Source: Chloroflexota bacterium (lineage in GTDB: Bacteria > Chloroflexota > UBA6077 > CF-72). From it: a stretch of 9,779 nucleotides of DNA. The notes under the pieces were generated by a model. That model made no database searches. It was not told the DNA's origin and worked only from the letters and a program-made list of their open reading frames with translations. The DNA is taken from assembly GCA_019242065.1 (NCBI GenBank), contig JAFAWJ010000619.1:1-9779 (forward strand), in the 5' to 3' direction. Each line of letters begins with the position of its first letter. The stretch's first letter is position 1. The translations under genes and the position numbers were made by a program. Below are positions 1-6,740 of this stretch, one piece after another.

Positions 1-507
1 CAGGCGCATGGCACACAGCAGCGTCAGCGAGGCGAGCAGGATGACTTCCGTGTACGGCGCCCACGGCTTCAGCGACAGCACCAGCACGTAGGCGGGCGGC
101 AACGCGGCAAGCGCCGCCGCGAACCAGGCCGCCGGGCGACCCGCGACCTCGCGGGTGAGCAGCCAGCTGGTGCCGACCAGACCCAGCGAGCCGAGCAGCT
201 CGGGCAGCTTGGCGGACACGCGCGAGACGCCGAACGCGACGAAGCTCAGCGCCATCGTGTACGGCTCGAAGGCGGCAGCGTACGTCTGATTCTTGAGCAT
301 GATCGGCCGATCGCCGCCGAGGATGCCCAGGGCCATCAGGCTCGACAGGGCATCGTCGCCTTCGAGCAGCCAGCTCGACCGCACCAGCAAGCTGAGTCGG
401 ACGGCCACGGCGACCGTCATCAGCACGACGACGCCGACGATCGCCAGGGTGCTCGAATGCGGCCGCGCCGGCGACGACGACGTCGATTCGCCAACGGCGA
501 CGGCCAC
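1..507 (-). CDS. GT-C/family 39-like membrane glycosyltransferase, partial (N-terminal end)
   Basis: The reading frame is open from a GTG at 507-505 to the left edge, giving 169 residues with the C-terminal part missing. A short polar N-terminus is followed by a hydrophobic segment at about residues 21-44. An acidic loop comes next (E49, D51, D52; WLLEGDDALSSLMALGIL), then further hydrophobic stretches at about 105-118, 128-148 and 152-169. A membrane segment followed by an acidic D/E loop and a series of membrane helices is what I expect of GT-C fold, family 39-like (ArnT/PMT-type) transferases, which use lipid-linked sugars at the membrane. LKNQTY...EPY (71-83) recalls the Gly-Gln-Tyr...Glu-Tyr stretch of such proteins. 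The GTG lies 5 bases after the ftcD stop, so the two are probably co-transcribed. No clear Shine-Dalgarno is visible, so the exact start is uncertain. The substrate cannot be read from the sequence, and another polytopic membrane protein is possible. Confidence 0.66.
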   Translation of the reverse strand, partial: MAVAVGESTSSSPARPHSSTLAIVGVVVLMTVAVAVRLSLLVRSSWLLEGDDALSSLMALGILGGDRPIMLKNQTYAAAFEPYTMALSFVAFGVSRVSAKLPELLGSLGLVGTSWLLTREVAGRPAAWFAAALAALPPAYVLVLSLKPWAPYTEVILLASLTLLCAMRL

Positions 508-512
508 TCGGC

Positions 513-1448
513 TCAGTCCAGTGCCTGCTGGAGCAAATGCGTTTCGAGGACGGAGTCGGCGGTCAGGCGGCCAAATTGCAGCGACTGCCGCGCGACGTCC
601 ACCAGCGCCTCGGCGGGCGCCAGGCCGACCAGTTCGCTTTCGAGCACGGCCACGCCCTGCTGTGCCGCCGCCTCGCGGATGCGCTCGAACACCAGCGCCA
701 TCGGCGTCCGCCGCGTATCCAGCAGATTCATGGAGACCTGGACCACGTTCGGGTCGGCAGTCGCGAATCCGCGCGCCTGGACCGCCGGCAGCCCCCCGTT
801 CGATTCGCGGATGTCGCGCGCGATGGACCGCGCCAGGCCCAGGTTGGCGGTTGCCAGCGTCACGTTGTAGGCGATGAGTGGTCGGCGCGCCCCAACCGCC
901 GTGGCGCCAGCGGGCCCGACGCGGGCTGGCCCGAAATCCGGCGCCAGCGACGCGTCGACGCTCAGCTCAGCTTTCAGGCGTTCGTATTCGCCCTTGCGGA
1001 TATCCGGCAGCCGGCGCCGCGCCGTACTGCGCGCCGCCTCGCCGTACAGGTACACCGGCAGGTCGAGCTCCGCGGCGATGCGCCGCCCGACGCGCACGGC
1101 GAGCTCGACACACACCTGCATGCTCGTGGCGCCCAACGGCACGAACGGGACGACGTCTGTGGCGCCGATGCGCGGGTGCACACCGCGGTGGACGTTCAGA
1201 TCGATCAGCGCCGCGGCGCGAGCCACCGCGCGGAACGTCGCTTCGGCGACCGGGCCGGGCGTGCCCGCGATCGTGAGCACCATGCGGTTGTGGACGGCGT
1301 CGGCGTGGCGATCCACCACGCGCGCCCCGGCCACGTCCTCGGCCGCCGACTGGATCGCGTCCATGACGTCCGGGCGCGTCCCCTCGCTGAAATTTGGCAC
1401 GCACTCCACCAGCGCGCGCGACGCTAGAACCTCATCGCCGCCTACCAT
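513..1448 (-). CDS. ftcD: Glutamate formimidoyltransferase
   Basis: This 311-residue protein matches the stand-alone transferase half of formimidoyltransferase-cyclodeaminase. It moves the formimino group from N-formimino-L-glutamate to tetrahydrofolate in histidine degradation, and acts in the cytoplasm. Family landmarks are visible: VECVPNFSEG at 14-23, NVHRGVHPRIGATDVVPF at 85-102 (the family's active-site histidine lies in this HxGxHPRxG stretch, probably H87), PDFGP at 170-174, GARRPLIAYNV at 186-196, VSMNLLDTRRTP at 238-249 and SELVGLAP at 271-278. About 300 residues is usual for the single-domain form. The ATG at 1448 precedes VECVPNFSEG by 13 residues; no strong ribosome binding site is visible. 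The matching cyclodeaminase is encoded divergently, starting at 1464. The partial glycosyltransferase gene follows 5 bases after the stop. The assignment is secure; use in histidine catabolism rather than another formimino pathway is inferred. Confidence 0.93.
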   Translation of the reverse strand: MVGGDEVLASRALVECVPNFSEGTRPDVMDAIQSAAEDVAGARVVDRHADAVHNRMVLTIAGTPGPVAEATFRAVARAAALIDLNVHRGVHPRIGATDVVPFVPLGATSMQVCVELAVRVGRRIAAELDLPVYLYGEAARSTARRRLPDIRKGEYERLKAELSVDASLAPDFGPARVGPAGATAVGARRPLIAYNVTLATANLGLARSIARDIRESNGGLPAVQARGFATADPNVVQVSMNLLDTRRTPMALVFERIREAAAQQGVAVLESELVGLAPAEALVDVARQSLQFGRLTADSVLETHLLQQALD

Positions 1449-1463
1449 GGTCTACTGAAGGCA

Positions 1464-2117
1464 TTGAACCATCCGGACAGCAACTCGATCTTTGATCTGA
1501 CCCTCGGCGACTTTCTCGAGCGCCTGGGATCGTCGGATCCCACGCCAGGCGGCGGCGCCGCCGCGGCCGTCGTCGGTGCCCTTGGCGCCGCGCTCATCGA
1601 AATGACCGCCAACCTGACCATCGGTCGGCCCCGCCTCGCCAGCGTGCAGGACCGGGCGCAGAGCATGGTGGACCGCGCCGCGGGCCTCCGCTCTCGCCTG
1701 CAACAACTTGGCGACGCCGACGCCGAAGCCTTCGACCGCGTCACCGGCGCCTACAAACTGCCACGTGCCGACGATGCGCAGAAAGCCGCGCGCACGCAGG
1801 CGATCCAGTCGGCGCTGCGTGCGGCGGCCGACGTGCCGCTGGAAAGCGCGCGCATCAGCGCCGACGTGATTGCGCTGGCGGACGAGGCCGCGCCCGTTCT
1901 CAACCCGGCGGTGATTTCCGACGTGCTCGTCGGGGCCCTGCTGGCTCAGGCAGCCCTGAACAGCGCGGCGCTCAACGTCGAGATCAACCTTGCCTCGATG
2001 ACCGACGCCGCCACCGTCGAGCGCTACTCGACCGAGCTGGCGCAGACGCAGGCTGGCGTCGCGGAGCGGATCGAGCGCATCCTGGCCGCCGGGCGCTCAC
2101 GCTTCCCCGGCCACTAG
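1464..2117 (+). CDS. Cyclodeaminase/cyclohydrolase family protein (FTCD C-terminal domain)
   Basis: This 217-residue protein belongs to the all-helical FTCD C-terminal family, which includes formimido-tetrahydrofolate cyclodeaminase and methenyl-tetrahydrofolate cyclohydrolase (FchA). Signatures are SSDPTPGGGAAAA (23-35, the folate-binding glycine-rich loop), DADAEAFDRV (84-93), NPAVISDVLVGALLA (147-161) and NVEINL (171-176). Full length for the family is about 200-210, so it appears complete. Beside a formimidoyltransferase, the likely job is to turn 5-formimino-tetrahydrofolate into 5,10-methenyl-tetrahydrofolate with release of ammonia; an FchA-type cyclohydrolase role is the alternative. 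The start is probably TTG at 1464. A GAAGG at 1457-1461 lies only 2 bases before it, which is too close for a normal ribosome binding site, and no ATG or GTG fits better. The 3' end overlaps the convergent GIY-YIG gene by 21 bases. Confidence 0.9.
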   Translation: MNHPDSNSIFDLTLGDFLERLGSSDPTPGGGAAAAVVGALGAALIEMTANLTIGRPRLASVQDRAQSMVDRAAGLRSRLQQLGDADAEAFDRVTGAYKLPRADDAQKAARTQAIQSALRAAADVPLESARISADVIALADEAAPVLNPAVISDVLVGALLAQAALNSAALNVEINLASMTDAATVERYSTELAQTQAGVAERIERILAAGRSRFPGH

Positions 2118-3800
2118 GTCCAGGGCGGCGCATTCGATGGCGTCGGTCGCGGCCAGCGGATCGCCGTCGGGCAGCCACACCAGGCGCGCGGACGGTCGCT
2201 GCGCGCCGAACCAGCGCAGGACAACCCGTGCGTCGTCCGGCGTGGTGCGCGCTTCGCCTGGCTCGAGCAGGCGCCGGGCGAAGGTCGACACGTCGCCGTC
2301 TTCGAGTTGAGTCCACGTGGACAGCACGGCACGGTCGAGCAGGAAGCCTTCGACACCGGTATCCCGCGCGGCACGAATGACGGCGAAGCGCGCCTGAGCC
2401 GGGTCGGCTGGCAGCAGCAGGCGGCCAATCTCAAAATCAATAACTTTACGTAAGAGCATCTGGGATTGGCCGCGCGCCAGGGATTCGGCGACCTCCGACT
2501 CACCATGCAGAAACTGCCAGGCGGCTGACAGCTGAGTCAGGTACGCCGCCGGGTCATCACGTCGCAGTCTGTCCAGACCGAAGACCTGGCGAGCGAGGAC
2601 GCGGGCCGCGTCGGCCAGGGCTTCGTTGCGAAATGGGCCGACGAACTCGCCGTCGTCTGTAGCCGGGCCACTGCTGAGCTCCAGTCGCGGCGGCGCGAGC
2701 GGCCGGCGGCGGGTTGAGGTGCGCTCAAATGGCCAGCGGATCCACAGCCGCGGCATGCGCTGCTGGCGAACCGTGTTGAAGCGCGGCTGCAGGCGGCGAA
2801 TCTCGCGGTCCTCGAGGATCAGCGCTTCGAGGTCAGTCTGGCACTCGGTGGTATCTACGGCCTGCACACTGCCGACCAGCCCTTCGAGGCGCCGCGTGGC
2901 GCCGACCGGCCGGTGCACGTACGCCTCCAGGCGTGAGCGCAGGCGACGCGCTTTGCCAACGTAGAGGGGGTTGTGCGCGTCGTCGCGCAGGATGTAGACC
3001 CCGGGCTGATCGGGCAGGGCGCGCGCGGTGGCGCCGCGGCGCAGGGCGTGGGCGGTTGGGCCGGCGCTGTCGGGTACGCCGTCGGTCAGCAGGCGCGCGC
3101 CGATCACGCCTAGCACACGCGCCTCCTCGTCGACGTGCGTGACGTGCACGCTGCCCACGCCCAGTTGGGCGGCGACCACGCTCAACGAGGGCTTGCCTTT
3201 GAGCTGCAGGCGTCGGTGGGCGAGGGCGTTGAAGTCGATCAACTCGGGCTGGACCAGGACCCGTCCGAGGCGTCGCGCTTCGGCGTCTACGAACTCCCAG
3301 GCGAGGGCGGCATCCTGGGCCAGGATTGGGCGGCGGCCGAGAAAACGCTCGAGGTCGTCGACGACGTCGCCGAAGGCGGGCTGGTCGATGAGCGATTCGA
3401 GCTCGACGCCGATGCGCTCGAGGGCGTAGCGCGGCACGCGTATGCCCGGGTTCAGCCTGACGTCGAAACGCTCGGCGACGTGATCTCCCCCCTGATCAGA
3501 GTCCAGGAGCAGCGCCACGACGCGCACCAGACGGGCGCGCTCGGGCCGCGGACCAGTCGCGGCGATGGCCAGCGCCGTAAAGCCGCGCTCGAGTGTCTCC
3601 AGGCGAATGCGCCACGCGCCATCAGGTCGGCGCTCCAGGCGCGGATCGGACAGCAGAGGACGCGCAAGTGTCGCCTGCAACGCGACCGGGATCGACCCGC
3701 CGTAGACGTGCGCCAGGACGTCGGCTTCGCTAGCCGAGGCGCACTCGGACAGGTACCGAAAGGCACGGTCGCGAAGCTCGAGCCCGGCGGCCCCCGTCAC
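2097..3800 (-). CDS. GIY-YIG (UvrC/Cho-like) nuclease fused to a degenerate DEDDh exonuclease domain
   Basis: 567 residues, GTG start at 3800. Residues 1-70 look like a small helical, winged-helix-like domain. Residues 74-240 follow the layout of DnaQ/epsilon-type DEDDh exonucleases, but FTALAIAATG (74-83) replaces the usual DxE pattern (FVALDLETTG), and AQDAALAWEF (161-170) has alanine at the Exo II aspartate. HVTHVD (219-224) still keeps the Exo III H and D spacing. Residues 266-342 are a complete GIY-YIG domain: PGVYI (266-270), LYVGKA (279-284), an arginine-rich helix (285-290), EALILE (325-330, metal-binding glutamate) and PRFN (339-342). The C-terminal part keeps UvrC-like marks, GPFR (388-391) and FLHGES...FEIGRLL (430-462, a weakened UVR-like helix). 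A DNA-nicking role in repair is likely by family; the true partner is unknown. The start lies 4 bases after the tlpA-like stop, suggesting translational coupling. The end overlaps the cyclodeaminase gene. Confidence 0.85.
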   Translation of the reverse strand: MTGAAGLELRDRAFRYLSECASASEADVLAHVYGGSIPVALQATLARPLLSDPRLERRPDGAWRIRLETLERGFTALAIAATGPRPERARLVRVVALLLDSDQGGDHVAERFDVRLNPGIRVPRYALERIGVELESLIDQPAFGDVVDDLERFLGRRPILAQDAALAWEFVDAEARRLGRVLVQPELIDFNALAHRRLQLKGKPSLSVVAAQLGVGSVHVTHVDEEARVLGVIGARLLTDGVPDSAGPTAHALRRGATARALPDQPGVYILRDDAHNPLYVGKARRLRSRLEAYVHRPVGATRRLEGLVGSVQAVDTTECQTDLEALILEDREIRRLQPRFNTVRQQRMPRLWIRWPFERTSTRRRPLAPPRLELSSGPATDDGEFVGPFRNEALADAARVLARQVFGLDRLRRDDPAAYLTQLSAAWQFLHGESEVAESLARGQSQMLLRKVIDFEIGRLLLPADPAQARFAVIRAARDTGVEGFLLDRAVLSTWTQLEDGDVSTFARRLLEPGEARTTPDDARVVLRWFGAQRPSARLVWLPDGDPLAATDAIECAALDLVAGEA

Positions 3801-3804
3801 GTGC

Positions 3805-4377
3805 CTAGCCGGTGGCGAGCAGGCCGTGGACCTGATCGGCGAGCCACGCCTCGCTCCACATCGTCTCGGGGCCGCCGGTGGCCAGCGGACCGAGCCGCTG
3901 CAGGTGCAGCGTCCCGTGTTGATCGATCAGGAACGTCGACGGCAGCGCGCGCACGCCATACGCGTGCGTGGCTTTGCCATCCTCGTCCATCACCGCGAAG
4001 AGGCTCAGTCCGTATTGCTGCTCGAACGACTGGATGGCGTCGGCGTTTTCCTGCAGGTCGACCGAATAGAGTCGAAACGGCTGATCCTGAAGCTGATCGG
4101 ACAACTGCTGCAGACCTGGCATCTCGGCTTTGCACGGCTCGCACCAGGTCGCCCAGAAATTGACCAGCACCACTTTGCCCTTGTCGGCGGCCAGGCTGGA
4201 CGTGCCGCCGCCCACGATCGGCAGCGCGATCTGTGGCGCAGGCGCCCCGACCTGGGCAATGCTGGCCGCGCCACCGCTGGCGGCTGGCTGCTGCAGGACG
4301 TACCACCCCGCGCCCATGGCCAGGACGACCACGGCGACGGCCCCGACCAGCACGTACGGGCGACCGCGGAGCTTCAC
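3805..4377 (-). CDS. TlpA/ResA-like membrane-anchored thioredoxin-fold protein
   Basis: From the GTG at 4377 the product is 190 residues. A short basic N-terminus (MKLRGRP) is followed by one membrane segment (about 8-28), a linker, and an AhpC/TSA-Redoxin type thioredoxin domain. The redox motif is WCEPC (78-82) within VLVNFWATWCEPCKAEMP, and the cis-proline loop is ALPSTFLID (in the last third). These mark TlpA/ResA/CcmG-type thiol oxidoreductases, which act outside the cytoplasmic membrane to reduce or exchange disulfides, often for cytochrome c or secreted proteins. No cytochrome-biogenesis gene is present here to fix the partner. The frame stays open upstream to 4542, but that extension is Arg-rich, runs into the divergent gene at 4437 and would bury the membrane anchor, so I prefer the GTG. 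The GIY-YIG gene follows after 4 bases. The domain assignment is firm; the substrate is unknown. Confidence 0.9.
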   Translation of the reverse strand: MKLRGRPYVLVGAVAVVVLAMGAGWYVLQQPAASGGAASIAQVGAPAPQIALPIVGGGTSSLAADKGKVVLVNFWATWCEPCKAEMPGLQQLSDQLQDQPFRLYSVDLQENADAIQSFEQQYGLSLFAVMDEDGKATHAYGVRALPSTFLIDQHGTLHLQRLGPLATGGPETMWSEAWLADQVHGLLATG

Positions 4378-4436
4378 GATCCGAGAGTGTACCTGCGGGC
4401 CCGGGCGTGACCTGCTAGATTCACACACGCCAGGCC
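4378..4436. promoter_or_regulatory. Divergent promoter region between tlpA-like gene and unknown gene
   Basis: Only 59 bases separate the two outward-facing start codons. On the plus strand TGCTAGATT (4413-4421) resembles an extended -10 box (TGn plus TAnnnT), placing a start site near 4428, about 9 bases before the TTG at 4437. On the minus strand TACACT (4391-4386) resembles a -10 box, which would make the tlpA-like transcript nearly leaderless. A GCCCGGGC palindrome (4399-4406) lies between the two. No convincing -35 box is seen for either. These are motif resemblances only. Confidence 0.35.
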
Positions 4437-5666
4437 TTGACTGAAACAACTGCAACAACTCAGCCCACTTCCGATCTCGCCGCGACACTGCTCGCGGCGG
4501 AGCCCGCCGAACGCGAACAGCTTCTGCGCTCGGTCGATCCAATCGAACTGAAGGCGGCGCTGCAAGCTCTGGGTCATCATCGCGACGTGACCGCCGCCGA
4601 GGTCCTTTCCCAGGCCGATGGGGTGGTCGACGATCGTGCGCTGCGTAAGCTGGCTCGGCGTGAGCTGCACCGCCTGCGCTCGATCGGCATCGAGCCGCCG
4701 GCCATGCCTGTGGCCGCCGCGGAGCCAGCCGCCGCCGAGACCCGTCCGCACGTCGACGCCGTCACCGAGGCTTGGGGCACCGATGTCGACCCGAGCGGCG
4801 GTCGCGCGGTGTGGCAGGTGGCCGAGCGACCTCTCGGTGGCGTCTGGTTTGCGGCGTCGTTGCTCAACGACACGCGCGGCTTGCTGGAGCTGAGCCTGGT
4901 CGAGACGACGCGCAAGCGCTTCCAGCGCGAGTTCGAAGCCAGTCGCGGCAGCGCGGGCACGTGGGTCAGCTTGCCGCCTGAGTACAGCCGCGAGCTGGTG
5001 CGCGAGGCGGTCGACCTGACGCGCCAGGTGGGTGGCGGCTTGCCGACGCGCTATCAGGCGTATCGCGAGGCACTGGGCGAAGCCTCCGGACCGCCGGAGC
5101 GCGGGCTCGTGTACGCCACGATCAGTCCGGTTGAAATCAACTTCAATCCCGCGTGGCTCGACGACTCGCCGCGGCTGCTGGGGGAGGCTGAGGTCTCGGG
5201 CTGGTATGTGGCGGTGCCCTCAGAGTTTCGTGCGCGGGCGCTCGAAGTTGCCCACGCGCCGTCGGTCGGTTTGCTGGTGCCGGGGCATACGCCCGAGCAG
5301 CAGGCGCTGCAGCTGGTCTCTGATGCAGGACGCGTGAGCTTGACGCCAGTGGTCGTGCGCGGGCTGCGACGGCGGCTCGAGGAGACGGCGTACGTGTTTT
5401 TGCAGACGGACCGGCTGGCGCAGGCACGCCTGGCCGCCGCGGCGGCGCGTGGCCTCGACGAGGGCGCGGGCGTGCCCGCCGAGCGCCATCCGCTCGTGCG
5501 GCTCCTGCTGGCCTCGGGCCTGGCGAGGCTCACCGGCGGCGAACTGGCCGGCAGCCGCCCCGCCGCCGAAGTGCTGCTGGAGCTGGTCGAGCGCGCCTCC
5601 CAACAGCAGCAAAGCCAACCCGGCGCCCTGGAGACCCGCCCGAGCGGCCTGATCCTGCCGCGCTAG
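4437..5666 (+). CDS. Protein of unknown function, soluble, 409 residues
   Basis: I do not recognise this family. The frame is open with consistent GC-rich codon use and starts at TTG 4437; an in-frame TAG at 4416-4418 rules out starts further upstream. No signal peptide or membrane segment is visible, so it is probably cytoplasmic. Residues 12-85 are predicted mostly helical (HEAT-like character), ending in a basic stretch, LRKLARRELHRLRSIGI (69-85). A Pro/Ala linker (87-103) follows, then a mixed domain beginning GRAVWQVAERPLGGVWFA (122-139), with ISPVEINFNPAW (229-240) and SGWYVAVPSEF (254-264). Further helices run from about 286 to the end, with a short QQQQ run (389-392). No catalytic motif stands out. 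It is alone on its strand, divergent from tlpA, and its stop codon shares CTAG with the sigma factor stop. A nucleic-acid or protein-binding scaffold is possible but unproven. Confidence 0.72.
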   Translation: MTETTATTQPTSDLAATLLAAEPAEREQLLRSVDPIELKAALQALGHHRDVTAAEVLSQADGVVDDRALRKLARRELHRLRSIGIEPPAMPVAAAEPAAAETRPHVDAVTEAWGTDVDPSGGRAVWQVAERPLGGVWFAASLLNDTRGLLELSLVETTRKRFQREFEASRGSAGTWVSLPPEYSRELVREAVDLTRQVGGGLPTRYQAYREALGEASGPPERGLVYATISPVEINFNPAWLDDSPRLLGEAEVSGWYVAVPSEFRARALEVAHAPSVGLLVPGHTPEQQALQLVSDAGRVSLTPVVVRGLRRRLEETAYVFLQTDRLAQARLAAAAARGLDEGAGVPAERHPLVRLLLASGLARLTGGELAGSRPAAEVLLELVERASQQQQSQPGALETRPSGLILPR

Positions 5667-6649
5667 CTGAAGTGAAAACCGCGGAGGCGTTTGGAACGGC
5701 TTGGGTGCCGCAGCTTGCGCAGGGCGGTGCTCTCGATCTGTCGGATCCGCTCGCGCGTGACCCCGATCTCGCGGCCAATCGCCGTCAGGGTGTCATCATG
5801 ATCGTCGCCGAGTCCGAAGCGCCGCTCGATGACGCGCCGTTCGCGCGGGGTCAGGGTCATGAGCGTGTCGCGAATCTGATCCGCCAGCAGCTTCTGCTCG
5901 GCCACGAACTCCAGGTTGACCGCGTTGTCGTCGGCGACGACGTCTGACAGCCGGGTGTCCTGGTCTTCGCCCACGAAGCCGTCGAGCGAGATCGGCTGGG
6001 GCAAGACCTGGTTCAGCTCGCGCACGCGATCGACCGACAACTGCAAGGCGGCGCCGATCTCTTCTTCGGTCGGCTCTCGCCCCAGCTCCTGGTGCAGCTG
6101 CGCCGAGATGCGCGCCATGCGATTGACCACGTCGTACAGGTGCACGGGAATGCGGATCGTACGGGCGTCGTCGGCTATCGCGCGTGAGACCGCCTGACGA
6201 ATCCACCACGTCGCGTAGGTGCTGAACTTGAAGCCGCGCCGCCAGTCGAATTTCTCGACAGCGCGCAGCAGGCCCAGGTTGCCTTCCTGGATCAGGTCAA
6301 TCAACGGAACGCCGCGATTCGAATAGCGGCGGGCCACGCTGACCACGAGCCGCAAATTGGCATCGGTCAACGCCGCGCGCGCAACGCCACCCTGGTGGGC
6401 GACGTCTTCAAGCTCCTCGCGCTCGATGTCGGTCAGCGGTTCGGCCGTCTGTTCGAGGCGTGCCGCGGCGTCGCGGCCACGCTCGATGGCTTGCGCCAGG
6501 CGAACCTCGTCGGCGGCGGTCAGGAGCGGGACGCGACCGATCTCACGCAAATACAGCGGCAGAACCTCGCCAGCTGTCTCGTCGGCCGCGGGGCCGGGCG
6601 CCTCGGCCCTGGGACCAGACTTCGGCCCCGAGTCTAGCGAACGTGCCAC
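5663..6649 (-). CDS. RNA polymerase sigma-70 family sigma factor (group 1/2, SigA/RpoD-like)
   Basis: With GTG 6649 as start the product is 328 residues and has all parts of a housekeeping-type sigma factor except region 1.1. Region 1.2 is at 28-60 (LPLYLREIGRVPLL). Regions 2.1-2.4 are at about 90-168, including LIDLIQEGNLGLLRAVEKFD (117-136) and KFSTYATWWIRQAVSRAI (141-158). Region 3 is at about 170-245. Region 4 is at about 258-318, with TPRERRVIERRFGL (267-280) and the -35 binding helix-turn-helix GVTRERIRQIESTALRKL (296-313). It would direct core polymerase to -10/-35 promoters. The short acidic/proline N-terminus suggests an alternative (group 2) factor or a compact SigA. The frame continues upstream through the GNAT gene, which is only a shadow; GTG at 6685 is another possible start. 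It follows the GNAT gene by 91 bases and ends tail-to-tail on the plus-strand gene. Confidence 0.93.
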   Translation of the reverse strand: MARSLDSGPKSGPRAEAPGPAADETAGEVLPLYLREIGRVPLLTAADEVRLAQAIERGRDAAARLEQTAEPLTDIEREELEDVAHQGGVARAALTDANLRLVVSVARRYSNRGVPLIDLIQEGNLGLLRAVEKFDWRRGFKFSTYATWWIRQAVSRAIADDARTIRIPVHLYDVVNRMARISAQLHQELGREPTEEEIGAALQLSVDRVRELNQVLPQPISLDGFVGEDQDTRLSDVVADDNAVNLEFVAEQKLLADQIRDTLMTLTPRERRVIERRFGLGDDHDDTLTAIGREIGVTRERIRQIESTALRKLRHPSRSKRLRGFHFS

Positions 6650-6740
6650 GCCGTGAGCGTAGTCGGCGGGCTCCGCGCGGTTCACGGTCCTGGTGAACGG
6701 TCCGCGCGCCGAGTTCCACCTACACCCGTGTGGGAGTTTT
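6650..6740 (-). promoter_or_regulatory. Intergenic region before sigma factor gene with inverted repeat
   Basis: The 91 bases between the GNAT stop and the sigma start hold a perfect 6-base inverted repeat, GTTCAC (6680-6685) and GTGAAC (6693-6698), with a 7-base spacer. A direct repeat ACGGTCC (6684-6690 and 6697-6703, period 13) overlaps it. Two half-sites one helical turn and a quarter apart are typical of a dimeric repressor operator, but a hairpin in the mRNA leader is equally possible. No clear -10/-35 pair is seen. If translation begins at GTG 6685 the repeat would cover the start codon. Confidence 0.4.

Noticed and set aside
537..1427. 296-residue plus-strand frame opposite ftcD
   Set aside because: It is antisense to a clearly recognisable enzyme and is rich in Arg/His/Gln with no domain; such frames are common in GC-rich DNA.
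3135..4163. 342-residue plus-strand frame across the GIY-YIG and tlpA-like genes
   Set aside because: It crosses two well-supported minus-strand genes, turns very Arg-rich in its second half and shows no motif.
4378..4542. N-terminal extension of the TlpA-like protein
   Set aside because: It overlaps the divergent gene's 5' end, is Arg/Ser-rich, and would place a long charged stretch before the membrane anchor.
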